DNA of 64,000 nt from Planoprotostelium fungivorum (GCA_003024175.1 MDYQ01000022.1:271971-335970), one strand, 5' to 3'; counted from the first letter of the stretch, positions 1 through 14,285 are shown. The notes: generated by a model not told the origin, from the letters alone. Program-made: numbers and translations.

Positions 1-3000
1 GGCCGGAAACCAAAATTGCACCGCCAGCATGAGCTATCAGCCTCCTCACATCACGGCATTTAACACTCTCACCACCGAAGGAGGTGATGTCATCCTCGTA
101 CTTCTTCTTTCTCATGTCTGACAGGCTCTCTCTACATCAACGGATCTAACTTGGGCTATGATGCATCGAATGTGGTCGTGACAGTGGGAGGTCAATCGTG
201 CCAGAGTCCATCTTTCGTCGTAGCTCATCAGTACATCCTCTGCACACTGCCCTCCAACGTTGGTTCAAACTTACCCCTTGTGGTCAACATATCTGGATTA
301 TCCGACACGGCATCTTATTCTTTCCTCCCTCCCACTATCTCTTCCGTAGGTCAGCCATCTACGAGGTGAAGCGTAGAGGAGAGAAGTAGATCTGACAACT
401 GACAGTGGAGATATCGTCACGATCAACGGCACGAATTTTGGTAACGACGTCAGCCGGATCTCTGTCTCTGTGGACAACAAGCCCTGCACTGTGTACAGCG
501 TGTCACGATCTACCGTCCTACAGTGTACAGTGGGAGCTGGTACAGGAACCTCTCATTCTCTCTTGGCAACGGTAGGAGGACAAAGCGTCAGCAGCAGCAT
601 GAGCTATCGACCACCCACAGTCTACACTGTATCCGCTTCCGGCTCTCCCGGTGGTGTCTACGTCTCTGGAATCAATCTCGGCAACAACGCTAGCCTCATC
701 CAACTTTCCACCGGTAGTGGAGCTTCACTGAGAAACTGCACGGCTTACACGATCGTAAATCCTTCTGTCTCTTTCAACTGCACCATCGCTGGATCCATCA
801 ACGTGGGAGACAACATGACGGTCACGGTGGACGGACAGACAGCACCTACGGTCCAGTACGTCGTACAGCCACCCCAGATCACCTCCATCCCATCCATATC
901 TACCACCGGTGGTACCTTGTCCATCTACGGATCCAACTTTGGAAACGATCTCAGCCAAGTCAGCGTGACGGCGGCCGGCAGGACGTGTCCCATCATATCG
1001 GTAACCGACAGTCTGATCAACTGTACAATTTCTCCAGGCGGAGGTTCCATCCAGCTTTACCTGACCGTTCACGGCATCACGACTGGCTTCGTCTACTCCT
1101 ATATCCCTCCCGCTATCACATCGACTTCCATTCTGTCGACTCTCGGTGGCATCATCACCATCAACGGTACCAACTTTTCGAACGATTCTACCATCATCAG
1201 TGTCGTCGTCAACAATGCCGCCTGCGTCGGGCTATCCATCGTATCTCCTCACAAGAGCGTGAGATGTACGGCCACGGCGGGTGTGGGAACAAATGTACCC
1301 GTGTCCATCTCCGTAGCTTACGTTGTGGGTACGGGTAATATGAGCTACCTTCCACCTTCGTTCTCTTCTGCTACAAATGCACCGACCAGGTAAACTTAAT
1401 CGCTTCTCTTCTCACGTGATATGCTGATGATGAAACAGCGGAGGAACGATCAACATCTACGGTGGTGAATTCGGTGTCTTATCGAACACCGCCGTCAGCG
1501 TCAACGTCTCTGGACAGATATGTACCAACCCTCAAGTCATCACCGCTGGCACGACAATCTCCTGCACTGCGCCCCCCGGCACCGGCGTCAACAAACCCAT
1601 CCTCGTTCAGATCGGCAACCAGATGACCACTGGATCTTATTCGTACAAGCCTCCCACCATCGTCTCTTCTTCCAAGGCACCGACGAACGGAGGGAGTGTC
1701 ATCATACAGGGCACTGACTTTGGTTCATTCTCGACGCCTACCGTGGTTTCGATCGGTGGTCGAACCTGTACTTCACCCATAGTCTATCCCACCAACATCT
1801 CGTGCACTGTGGCTCCCGGTGTCGGTAGCTCCATCAACATCACGGTCACATCAGATGGACAGACGAGCTCAGCCATGGTCTTCTCTTACGCCAGTCCCAC
1901 CATCACTTCCACCACAATTCCTCCCACGAGTGGTGGTATGGTGAACCTGACCGGTACAAATTTCGGAACGAGTTCCACCTACGTGTATGTATCGGTCAAC
2001 AAAATCAACGTCACTGGGGTACAGATGATCACCAATCACACGGTCATATCCTTCTTCGCTCCACCTGGCACACGTCAATCGAGCTTCACGATCACAGTGG
2101 CTGGACTATCTGCCACGAGCATCTTCACCTACGCATCACCCGTCATCACTGGTAGTACGAACTCATCGACCAACGGATCATCCGTCACACTCTCTGGCTT
2201 CAACTTTGGAAACAACTCGGCTGTCTTGTCCGTCTTCATTCCCAGCTTGTCGGTCAACGTCTCAGCTCAGGTCATCACACCTCATTACGCCGTCTCTTTC
2301 GTCCCACCCGCTGGCACAGGTATCTTCAAAGACTTGTACATCACCGTGGACACTCTCAAGTCCAACACCTACTCGTACTCTTACCTGCCTCCTTCCATCA
2401 GCGCTGTATCTTCTACGAATACCAGCGGAGGTCTCGTCTACATCTCAGGAGACAATTTCGGTACCAGCCCTCCCGTCATCCAAGTGACCATCGGAACCTT
2501 CTTGTGCTACGGTATCAGCATTGTCATCCCTCACAAGATCATCTCGTGCTCCATCACATCCGGTTTGATCGGCCAAGGCATTCCCCTGACGATGATTGTG
2601 GATGGACAGAGGACCAGTTCTGTCTACTCTTCACTACCTCCTCGCATCGACTCGATCAGTTCTGCACCCACTTGGGGAGGAGAGATAGCGATCAAGGGAG
2701 GTAATTGCGGTAACATCATGGCACAAGTGTCCGTCTACATCAACGGGGCTGAATGTGTCTTGATCTCGGTGGTTGACAATCAGATCAACTGTAACGTGAC
2801 GAGGAGCGATTACGCACGGTCAACGGGGTGGATATACGTCTCGGGTCAGAATGTCACGGTTCCTTACGTATCTTACCTCAACCCTATCGTCAACGGAGTG
2901 ACATACGCTGAGCCGGAGGGCAGTCTGGTCAATATCAGCGGTGGTAACTTTGGTATTAACAGTCAGGTCGTTACGGTAACCATGGACGGCTTACCCTGCA

Positions 3001-6000
3001 ACGACGTCAAGATCCTCGCCGCGGACACTCTTCTCTCCTGTATTTCTCCATCAGCCAGCGGAAACACCAGAAGCATAGCCGTCATCGTAGATGGATTGAC
3101 CAGTGCCTCATTCACCATGAACTATTCAGTACCCATCGTCGACAGCTTTACGTCAGTCAGCACGGGAGGAGGTATCATAAGCATCACTGGTAGACATTTC
3201 GGAGACGGAAGTGCCATCACCATCAACATTGGTGGATCTCCTTGCACTGGTATCACCTTCTTCAATCATAGCTGCCTCACATGTAACGTGTCATCGGGCC
3301 GTGGATCTACCATCGCATCCAGCATTTCAGTGTACGGTATCACGAATAGTTTCACCTTCAGCTACCTGCCACCTATCATCTACAACATCAGCCATCCCAA
3401 CACACTGGGCGGTACCATTCTGTTCGTTGGAGACAGCTTCGGCGTGGACAAGTCACAGATATCGGGCTACGTATCGGATGCCATCCAATGCACGAACATT
3501 ATCATCGTCAGAAATCATACATCCTTTTCTTGTTACGTGGGAGCAGGAACAGGTCAGACGCTCAGTATGATCGTCACAGTGTCGTCTCAGAGCACGGCCG
3601 CTCCATTCTCGTACGATATTCCACACATCGACCGTGTGACGTCATCGTCTACAAGCGGTAGCTCGGTCACGTTCTACGGAAGGGTAAGCCTCCCCAAAAA
3701 TTCATACTGAAACCCACAGAATTTCGGTTCGGACTCCACCAAGATCACTGCGTACTTCAACGGACAGATCTGCTCTCAAATAGACATCGTCCAAGGATCA
3801 TCCATCTTCACGTGTACAGCTCCACCAGGAACTGGAGCATCTGTGGAAGCATACGTCATCGTTGATGGAGGTGTTTCACCCACCATCAACGCTTCTTACC
3901 TCGGTCCCGTCATCACTGGCCTCACGCCCGCATCGCAGTCGGGAGGTCAGCTGATCATCTATGGCTACAACTTTGGTCAAGACATCTCCGTGGTCAACAT
4001 CTCTCTGTCATGCCTCAACATCAGCTTCATCACTCCACACACCAGCATCGCCTGTCAACTCGGCTATGATGTGATACAAGGCGTCAACTTCTCGGTCTCG
4101 GTCAATCAGCAGACGGCTTACTACAGCGGTATCGTCAGAACACCATCCGCTTTGATTCTGCAGCAATACTATGGCCTCTTATCTCTCCTTCGCAACCAGC
4201 CGAATCAGCCGAGCATCAATTACTGTATGTACCCTGGCATCACTTGTACCACCGGTAACGTGACGGCCATGGACTTCTCCAACATGCAGCTGACGTCCAA
4301 TCTGATGGGTCTCTGTAACTTGACCCTGGCTGTGGATGTACGTCTATCGAACAGTTCTCTCATTGGATCCATACCCGCCTGCATCGATTTGCTGCTTGAT
4401 GTCCACCATCTGGATCTGAGTCACAACAGTCTGTCGGGAGCACTACCATACGTGGGAGCGATGATCGAGATGCAGTATATGGATGTATCATCCAATCTCA
4501 TCGAAGGAGAACTGATCAATGTGGGCATCGAACAGATGAACCAATTGCGGACGTTACGATTGGATCACAATAACATAGTGAGTGATCATTATGAAATGAA
4601 GAGAGATTATAATAACCGAATTCAGGCTGGATATATACCAAGAGAGATCACCGATCTACCCAACTTACAAGTTTTGACCATCTCGGATAACTTTATGTCC
4701 GGCTTCACCAGTAACGCTGCTCCACAGAATCTGACCCAATGCGACATCTCATCGAATCTGCTCGTCTGCCCTCTGCTAGACTGGGTCTCTACAACCTGCC
4801 AAGGCGTCTGTGGAGAGCTGACAGTCAGCCCCACCATGAACATCACACGAGAATTGCTCAGAGGAGCCAAATCAGACAGTCAGAGCGTCATCATACACTG
4901 GACCGCAGGCGTCTATGCCGACAAGCTCATCCAGTACACACCCACATCACCACAGTCCGTCTCTTTCTCTGCCGTCAACGGTAGTGCACAGATGATGGGT
5001 CTGTCTCAGATCAGCCTGACGGATGGTTTATCGTATCACGTACGAGGCTTCACGTTCAATCACACCGGCCTCAATTCCGTCCTGACCGTCTCTCGCACGT
5101 CTCAAGTGGTGGTGGAAGACTCTCAATTTGTCGGAAACAAGTGAGCTTCGATTCAACTCGACATCGAAACTGATCCCCTTCAGATGGACGTCGATTTCTG
5201 CAAATCAGATCGGCGGGACGGTCAGCGTCGTGGGATGTTCTTTCATCAACAACACTCAGACACCTGTCATTCTGTCTTCTACCACCAATCCTGCCAACGT
5301 CACTCTCTCGGCCTCCATCTTCCAGGGTAATCTCGTACAGCCCGTCTCGTTATCCGGCAAGATCGATCAGCTTGTTGTGTCCGGCTGTGGCTTCATCGGT
5401 AACATCCACACTTCGATCGGTACTCTGTCAGCCTTCGCCGATGTCAATTCCGCCATCTTTTCATCTTCCAGCTTCATCGGCAACACAGCTTCTGCCGGAT
5501 CTGCCGTGATGATGAACAACGTCAAGTACCTCTCCGTAGTGGACGTCACTGCTATCAGTAACAACGCTACGAACGATGGTACCCTATATATCACGGGCCT
5601 CGTGAATCACATGCAAGTGAGAGGATGTACCTTCAACAACAATATCGGACAGACCGGCGGCGCCATCAGCTTCCACGGTCCGGTTCTGGATCTATTCGAG
5701 ATCTCATCATCTACTTTCGCGAACAACACGGCACAACAAGGATCAGGAGTATCGATCGACGGCTCATCCGATGTGAAGCAGATGACGATCTACAACACGA
5801 CGTGGAGCGGACACTCAGGACAGAGGGGCGTCATCTTCTCTCCTCGCTCTGCACAGGCATTCAACATCTCACTCAGCCGCTTCTATGGTAACAGAGGTGG
5901 TTCCATATTTGCGGAAACAAGGGGAGGTAACTTCTTCTTATCTGGACTCTCGTTCGGAGGTGAACAATGCGTGAGAAGAAGAGAGTTTGACGAAGAGAAG

Positions 6001-9000
6001 GAAACACGGCCAGTGAGGGAGCGGGTATATCTGTCTCTGGTTTCCTCGACTCCCTGCAAGTCTCTGATTCTTCCTTTGTCGACAACATTGCACTGTCCCA
6101 GGGTGCAGATGTGGCGATCGAAGCGACGATAGACGAGATCATCCTGTCGAACAACACCTTCTTCTCCTCTTCAGCTCGTTTCCAAGGAGCCGCCATCAAC
6201 GTCGGAGCCTCGGCCGTCATCAACTCCGTTCTGATTCAAGACTGCAATGTGCAGCAGTGCGAGGCTCTCTTTGGTTCTGGTTTAGCCGTCGCAGGCCAGA
6301 TCGGTTCCCTCCACATCGAAGGGGGATCCTTTTCGAGAAATTCTGCCGGCTTCGAAGGGGCGGCGGTGTACATAGGAGCACCTGTCGATCAGATCTACAT
6401 CAACGGAACTTCGTTCGTGGACAATGCCGCATCGACTGGTGGAGCCTTCAAGTTTCAGTACACAATTCCCGACGGGGAAAAGGGATGCAACGTGTCGATC
6501 CAACGATCTTTGTGGAAGGGTAATGCAGCATCTTCAGGGGGTGCTATGATCTTGCAGAACGGTGTCTATCATCTCGAGATCACAGACTCTTCTTTCGTCT
6601 CGAACTCAGCCCAGACCGGAGGTGAGGAGACATTTCTGTGAGTTTGTGGTGAAAGTCTCGTAGGAGGGATCAATGTGCCTTCGTCTGTACCTGGTGGAGT
6701 CATATTACGCCACAACACCTTCACATCGAACGTCGCACAGCTCAACGGAGGTGCTTTCAGTTACGTTCAAGCCAATGACCTCCAAATCGTGCACTGTATC
6801 TTCTCTTCGAATCAAGCTTCCAACGGGCCCGCCATCTATGTCAACTACATATCAACCGATGTCACCCAGGGAATAAGCTTGTCCGACACGCAGATCATCA
6901 ATAACGTCGCCACTGCATCTGGCTCCATCTCCGTGTATTCTAATTCATCCAACATGGTACTCTCTCTGGAAGGCTGCGATGTGGATTCGAATCAAGCGAC
7001 ACTGAGCGGGGGTGGTCTGTCTGTATCAGGAAGGCTGATGGAGATGAGATTCTACCAAATGAATATCACCGGCAACAAGGCTGTCACGGGAGGAGGTCTC
7101 TTCACCGATGCCACTGTCAGCTATCTCAATATCATCCAGTCCAATATCCAGGACAACACGGCACAGAGTGGAGGAGGAATGATGGTATCTGGCATGATCT
7201 CACAGACACAATTGTCAGAGAATGCCATCGCAGGTAACACGGCTTCTGGAGGGAACGGAGGAGGTCTCTATTACCAATCGAAGAGTGGATCTTCCTCCAT
7301 CATGGTCAGAAACTGCAGTCTATCATCGAACACGGCACAGATGGGAGGATCGATCAGCATCAGTGGAACCGGTCTCGTCGCTCTCGCCGAAGTACAGAAC
7401 AACTTCTCTTACAACTCGGCGGCCATCAGGTGAGATCATTCTCGTCTCACTCTCTCACACATCATCAGCGGTGGTGCGATCTCAATCTCCTCCGGTGCGC
7501 AGAATTTCACCTCCCACTCTAGTGTGTACGACAGCAACTCGGCTCTCAACGGAGGTGGCCTCAGCATCACCATACCCATCATAACGAACGTGCTTGGATC
7601 AAACTTTGCCAACAACAATGTCAGCCAGTCAGGAGGTGGTCTGTACGCCACGTCTGCCTCTGCTCTTCTAGTCTATCAGAGCAGCTTCACGTCCAACTAT
7701 GCGAAGGTGTCAGGGGCGGGAGCGGAGATCATCATGAGAGGCAGTAACAAGAGAGATGCCAACGATGTGATGACGATCGATCAAGTCACGTTTACATCCA
7801 ACACGGCACAAAATGGAGGCGGCATCAAGGTCAGCTCACCCACCCTCGACCCTTCCTCTCAGTCCACCACTATCTCTAACAGCTCCTTCAACTCTAACAC
7901 GGCTACCTCCTCGGGCGCCGGCATGTATCTATCGTCGGGTGTTACCCTAGATACATTACAGTTTTCTCGTAATTCTGCACCTTCTGGCTCAGCCGTCAGC
8001 GTCTTCTCATCGAGCGGAAGTGAGTCTCTCTTCTATCATCTCTTTCTATCTGGATTGATCAGAGCAGAGCTTCTGATGAGAGGATCGTCCACCGCCTCTG
8101 ATTCAGAGGACATCTACCTTCCCAACGATCGTTTATCGTTGGTTCAGCAGGGCACAGTCTCTGGCATTCTAGTCTCGTGCATCAAGGACTATTCACCCAA
8201 CTCAGATGGTGCCTGCGTCTATCAGCCCAACGAGACGTCCAATCAGATCTCTTCGGATGCGAAAGATACGAAGAACTACACGCCCATCATCGCTGGTGTG
8301 GTGGCCGGATGTGTCTTCATCCTCTGTCTCGTCTTGGTCGGCGCTGCCCTGCTCGTTCGCAATCGAAGCAAGAGGATGAACAGGAGACCGGTCAGTATCG
8401 ATATGAGCGTATTTGAGGCAGAGATACAGAAGAATACGATCATCAAAGACTCGGAGATTAAGAATCTGGTACAAGTGAGTGATCGAAATATAGAGATTAG
8501 GATAGCTGATAGGCGTCGTAGATCGGTAGAGGTGCATTTGGTATCGTCTACAAGGGAAGCTGGAGAGGCTGTGATGTCGCTGTAAGTGCAGAGAATGAGA
8601 TCATCCTGATGTTTTGTAGGTGAAGCAGCTTCTGAACCAAGACATGATGGAAAGACATCAGATCGAGTCTTTCTTACAAGAAGTCAACCTCATGGAAAGA
8701 CTGCGACCACATCCGGTAATTGATTCTTGAATCATCAACTTCTCGTATGTATGTTTGTAAACATGTAATGACATTTCAACAGAACGTCGTGTTATTCTTG
8801 GGTATTACACCACCCCCACAGCTCAGTCTCGTCACGTGAGTGTGCATCATCCACACACGACTCTATCGATTTCGATCACTCATCAATCTGACAACAAATA
8901 GTGAATTCTGTGAAGGAGGAGATCTTTTGACGTATATCCGTGAGAAGGTGCAGTACAAATCAAGGGAGAGAAGCTGATCGATGCAGGCACCCAGTGCAGA

Positions 9001-9855
9001 GTTGAGAAGAGGTTTCATCACGGACATTGCCAGTGGAATGCTTCACCTTCACAACGAGAACATCGTGCGTATTTTTACACATTTCGATCCCGCTCCTGAC
9101 TCGTGTACAGATTCATCGAGATCTTGCCGCCAGAAACGTGAGTTTGTATGGCTGAAGCCATAGGATCATCACATTCGTGTGGAATGATTCACATTGATAT
9201 TGGTCTTTGGAAGAATTCAATCTGACATGGGAGGCAGATTCTGTTGAACGGATCACTGCGAGCTAAGGTATCTGATTTCGGATTCAGTCGACAGACAGAA
9301 GGAGCGGACTCTCAGGCTCAGACGACGTCAGACGTGGGCCCTCTCAAGTGGATGGCACCAGAGGCTCTGACAAGGAAGACGTATTCTGTCAAGAGTGAGT
9401 CATGTCATTACAGAAGGAGAGCTGAGAGAGAACAGGCGACGTGTACAGCTTTGCCATCACGATGTGGGAGATCTTGACGGGAGAGGAGCCTTACGAGGTG
9501 AGATCTCTGAAGAGGGGAGAGAGCTGAAGGAGGATAGGATCTGAACATGATCCACGTCGCCATCGAAGTGGCCATCAATGGGCTGAGACCACCCACCGAT
9601 AATCTGCAGAAGGAACCACTGTTGGAGTTGATGATGCGATGTTGGGAGACCAATCCAGACGATCGTCCCGATTTCGATTTCATCTATCAGTATCTCACGG
9701 CCGACGGCCAGAAGAAGATCGAGGAGAATGATGGGGAGGTGGAAGTCGTGCGGAAGAAGGTTGACGATGATGCATCATCTCGATACGCGATGCACAACCT
9801 GAACCCAACATCCTCTGAAGAGGAATCGAGATATGGAAAGTTCGAGGAGTTATAA
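1..9855 (+). CDS. Giant IPT/TIG-LRR-beta-helix receptor tyrosine-kinase-like protein (5' partial)
   Basis: One multi-exon gene whose start and signal peptide lie upstream of the window. The ectodomain begins with at least 16 IPT/TIG repeats (to ~4130), each with a GxNFG-type turn and a Gly-Gly/Cys signature. About six leucine-rich repeats follow (~4270-4800), then a long right-handed beta-helix or POMP-like region (~5050-8000) of repeated NTAxxGGG motifs. One membrane helix lies at ~8283-8350. The cytoplasmic kinase (~8440-9710) shows IGRGAFG, the beta-3 lysine in VAVK, HRDLAARN, DFGFS and KWMAPEAL, so the catalytic residues are intact and the loop looks tyrosine-kinase-like. Introns I place: 84-124, 366-405, 1390-1438, 3684-3719, 4578-4625, 5141-5183, one near 5972-6018, 6622-6663, 7430-7468, 8020-8064 and 8475-8521, with several more in the kinase. 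The stop is TAA at 9853. The role is inferred: a cell-surface receptor for adhesion or prey. The ligand is unknown. Confidence 0.9.
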
Positions 9856-10005
9856 AAGACTTGACATCAATGGGTGTACAGTAGTTACGGCATGAGCACA
9901 AGGAACCTGGATTTCCTAAACAAAATTACGTCATTAAAATGTTCCGCAGCTGTTTGAGACCAAATCTTTGATCCACATCAGGGCATCTTCATTCGGAAAC
10001 GTCGC

Positions 10006-13000
10006 ATGCCCGCAGAGTCTCAGTTCTTCTGGTCTTCTGATATTCCATTAGACTTTCAAGTCAAGATGTGATGTGAGAGAGGATAAACACCAACTGATAT
10101 AAGCAGCCTCCATGTCGAAGGGAGATTAGATGTAGGAGGCGATGGGGGAGATACGATGGGAGAGAGCTCTAATACAACGCCGAATCTCAACAGTTTGAAT
10201 CGGCCGCTCCTACATGATCAACGGTGACGTGATATCCTCTAAATGATTCTGATTTAGAAAAGGGATTACTTGTATGCCACTTGCTGTATATATTCCGGAG
10301 GGAAACCTCTGACCCTCCCTGCCAGAACTACTTTCTCCGATCGCTCTCTGCAGTGAGCGGAATGTGTCTGTGTCGCATGTTTCTGAACGATCGATTCAGA
10401 TGGGACCAATGGCTAGTTCTTCCCATCAGCTACTCTCAGTTACCTTTAGATAGTGTACTCTCCATCACTCTCTGGAACGTACATGCCCCCAGAAAGAAGG
10501 TAAGAGGTGTCGTGATGATGGTGATTGAGTGAGATCAGGTGGCCGTCGGAGGCACCTGCATATCACTCTACAACAAATCCAAGGTGCTCTGCAAGGGAAA
10601 ACAGAATCTATTGTTGTGGCTGGGTGTAGAGGGTGATCCAAGCACGTTGACGACACCTGGTAAGCCAAATCACACCAACCCCAAGATCAAAGAGAAGATT
10701 CGATTGGACAAGATCACAAAGAAGTACAATCGAGGACAGGTACGTTCCATCCATCACCTCCACACGTTGACTCCGTGCAGATCCCACACGTAGAATGGTT
10801 AGATCATCTCGTCTTCCAGGAGATGAGAGAGATGAAGGCGGTGAGAACTCCACCGCCGCACGACTGACGCCAACAGCGAGACGTGGACACCTGGGAAGAC
10901 GAATACATGTTGTCCATAGAGCTTCCCACCTTCGAGTATCCCGTGGTATACGATGAGAAAGAGAACCAAGTCCAGCTACCCAACACCAAATCCTCCACCA
11001 TCGTCACTCAGCTTGACCCTGAACTCCTCTTGAACCAAGAGAGTACAGCAATCGACAACAAGCACTTGGCTCTCATGATCGGAGTCAAAGTCAACGATCC
11101 GAACATAAGACCCTCCCCCGAAGAGAGAGACAGGATCCAGAGGATCATACGCTGCCCTGTGACGAGGAAATTGGAAGTGGAAGATAGGAACGTCTTGTGG
11201 AAGTTCAGACTCTACCTGACGTCCAACAAGTTGGCACTGACAAAGTTTCTGCGATGTGTCGATTGGAGCAATCACCAGGAAGTCAAACTGGCCACGGAAT
11301 TGATCGGACAGTGGGAGCCCATCGACGGTGACGCGTTGTAGTTGACCAACTTTCTCATTCGGAATCAGTCTCGGATGCATTGGAATTACTGTCGAAACAT
11401 TACACACATCACGTTGTGAGGGACTATGCAGTGTCCAGACTCCAAGATGCTTCGAACACGGTGAGTCTCTCCTCTATATCGGTCGATCTCATTTCTCATG
11501 ACGACAGGAATTACTTCATTACATGCTACAATTGGTGCAAGCTCTTCGCTACGAAGACACACACGAATCAAAGTTGTCTGGTATGTCTCGTTCACTCGTC
11601 ACGATCGATGTCCTCCCTCGTCAGGCTGACATCGAAACAGACTTTATCTTCCGCAAGTCAGTGGAAGACATGAACATCAGAAATTTCATGTATTGGTACC
11701 TCAAAGTAGAGAAGGAGGACCCCAAATACGGACCCCTCTACGACAAGAAATTCTCCGAGTTCAGAAGGAGGCTGATGGCCCTCGAGGGTGGTGCGTATTC
11801 ACATCTACCACGACTCACTCGTTGTAGACGGACAGAACAAGACGCTGAATCTGTCGACACTTCAACTGGCAGACAGCACGCTGGCCGAGTTGAGTCAGGT
11901 GAAACGATCGAGTTGGTTCATTTGAACAAATTTAAAGTGTGAATGAAATGTGAACGAGAGACAGGTGGACAGAGAATTGAGAGTCGTGAAGAACAGAAAA
12001 GAGAAACTGCAGAAATTCCACGACATCATGCAGCCCACGGGAAGTCACGGAAATCTCGCGGATTTCAAGAGGAAATTACCTCTTCCACTCGATCCTGCCG
12101 TCATCACCGCAGGCATAGAACCCAGTGCGTACCTACACTCCATCTCACTCTTCCCCTCTCCATTCATCTTCTTTCTTCATACATATTCCTCTCTTCATTC
12201 ATCCTATCTTCCATTGGATAATTATGGTTACACGATACTAATCCATCACTCGTTACAATGAAAAGTGACACAAACAGTTACCATCTTCACGAGCTCGGCT
12301 GAGCCTCTCATGGTTAAATTTAAAACGGGCCCCAACAAGGAAGACGGTTACAAAGTCATCTTCAAAAAGTGATATCATCACACCACACCCTCCCTGACAC
12401 GAGACAGTGGAGACGATCTCAGACAAGATCAGATCATCGTGCAACTCATCTCTCTCATGGACGATCTGCTGAAGAAGGAATCTCTCGATCTCAAGATGAC
12501 ACCGTACAAGGTCTTAGCACTTAGCACGAAAGAAGGTGAAACAGTCACGTGACCTCGACTCACGAGAGAAGGAATGGTCCAGTGCGTTCCCGAATGCTCC
12601 ACCATCACGAAGATCTTGGCGGACTACAACGGGGATATTCTCAATTACTTGAGAAAGCATAACCCTGACCCGGAAGCGGCCTACGGAATCTCACCGACCG
12701 TTCTGAATACCTTTGTGAGAAGCTGCGCCGGCTACTGTGTCGTCACTTTCATCCTCTGCGTGGGTGATCGTCACTTGGACAACCTTCTCATCACCACCTC
12801 CGGTCACCTCTTCCACATCGATTTCGGTTTCATCGGAAGAGATCCAAAGTTGTATCCTCCACCAATGTGAGACACGTTCACATGGAGTCGATCATCCATC
12901 ATCTCGTCGCTGATGTTGACGCAGGAAACTGTGCTCTGAGATGGTGGATGCGATGGGAGGAGAGGAAGGAATGGACTTTGTCTACTTCAAACAGTTTTGT

Positions 13001-13295
13001 GTGGAAGCTTACAACATCTTGAGAAAGAATGCGAATCTCATCCTCAACCTCGTGTCTCTCATGACAGACGCCAACATCACCGACTTTGCTAATCAGAAGG
13101 CCCTCCTTCAGGTAACGATAGAGGCAGAGGGTTTGTGTTGACTGCTCACAGATACAAGAGAAGTTTCAGTTAGACAAGACGGATGAGGAGGCGGGAAGAA
13201 GTCTTCAAGAACTGATGCAAGCCTCCGTCACGGCTCTATTTCCTCGTGTGGCCGAGAAGATACACAAGTGGAAGCAATACTGGGATAATAGATAA
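10006..13295 (+). CDS. VPS34: Class III phosphatidylinositol 3-kinase VPS34
   Basis: Makes PI3P from phosphatidylinositol on endosome and autophagosome membranes, with VPS15 and Beclin partners. The order is C2 domain (~10006-10990), helical PIK domain (~11040-11600), kinase domain (~12100-13290). Diagnostic stretches are [13 protein letters not shown] in C2, VLWKFRYxLT-like and [11 protein letters not shown] in the helical domain, and [17 protein letters not shown] and HIDFG in the kinase. The start is ATG 10006 ([11 protein letters not shown]), because the conserved N-terminal beta-strand follows directly. First introns: 10068-10103, 10224-10262, 10353-10399, 10500-10538, 10740-10780, 10841-10876, 11328-11368, 11461-11507, 11581-11640. 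AATAAA lies at 13337. Oddity: the activation segment reads [12 protein letters not shown], one residue shorter than the usual FILGRDPK. Confidence 0.95.
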
Positions 13296-13430
13296 TGTCC
13301 TCTTCTCCGTCCCTTCCTGTCTCCTCACAGGACAAGAATAAAATGGGTAACGCCATGTTGACGAGTGACACCGCGGTGCACAAGACATAGGTCATTTCAT
13401 TCTCAACAAGACAACACAAGAAACAGAAGC

Positions 13431-14118
13431 ATGAGAGCCGTCTCTATCCTCTCGATCGTCTTTGTCGCGTGCGTCTTCGGTCAAGGTTACAGACCCACCG
13501 TGGTACCTCCCTCTTCCTTTGCCGCTCAGATCTTCCAGCAGAGCTCCATCCCCGACTACGGTAAACGCAGTGTGAGTCCTTCTCAAGTACACCTTTGACC
13601 AGATCAGGGAATGCTGTACCATGATGGTAAGGGAAAGATCGCATCGAAGGTCGAAGATGATATGGGTGACTTCGGTTCATGGAAGGAGGAGGAGTACTCC
13701 CTGCTGCAAGCGGACGGCACCAGCATCGTCTACAGCAACGGTACCAACGGCTGCACCTACCGTGCCGCAGAAAAGAACAAGATCAACTATGACTTGTTCT
13801 CCTGGATCCTCAATGAGAAGGTGTACTTCATCCCCGCCGGTGGTGAGGACTACCAGGGCTACCCTTGCGATCTGTGGAAGGTGATTCATATACTTGTGGC
13901 ACCTCTGAAGCAGAGGACAGAGACCCAACACGAGTGGCAAGCCTGGAGCTGGCAAGTTCATCGAGACCGTCTGCGTGTCACAGTGGGATCCCACCGTCCC
14001 TGCCTTCCACGAGCAGAGTGAATGGAACATCAAGACCTTCTTCTTGGCTTTCAAGCCAACGACCTCTTTCGATAACGCATTCCAACCTCCTCAAGGGTGT
14101 CGTCCATCCAATTTCTAA
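13431..14118 (+). CDS. Small secreted protein, function unknown
   Basis: ATG 13431 starts a clear signal peptide (MRAVSILSIVFVACVFGQ, cleavage probably after the Gly-Gln). Three exons are joined by an intron at about 13572-13607 and one from ~13880 to ~13930. The mature protein is about 180 residues, rich in Gly, Asn and aromatics. It contains VYFIPAGGEDYQGYPCDLWK, then GKFIETVCVSQWDPTVPAFH, and ends QGCRPSNF with TAA at 14116. Several cysteines suggest disulphides. A polyadenylation signal AATAAA lies at 14123. I do not recognise the family. It is likely exported or lumenal in the phagosome; that is inference from the signal peptide only. Confidence 0.75.
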
Positions 14119-14285
14119 TTGGAATAAATTCGCAGTGCAGTGTTGTGCAGTGAAACCTTTTGTGAAAAACCGATCGTGAACTTTATGTATAGTATAACAG
14201 CCGATTCCCTCTCACACGCCTCTCACGCAAGCTTAGCTCCTCTCCACGAAACTATCATCATCTCAGTATCAATCCATTATGATAC

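Noticed and set aside
725-1072. Minus-strand frame opposite the TIG repeats
   Set aside because: It is a shadow frame caused by codon bias of the true + strand exon; it has no domain and no splice context.
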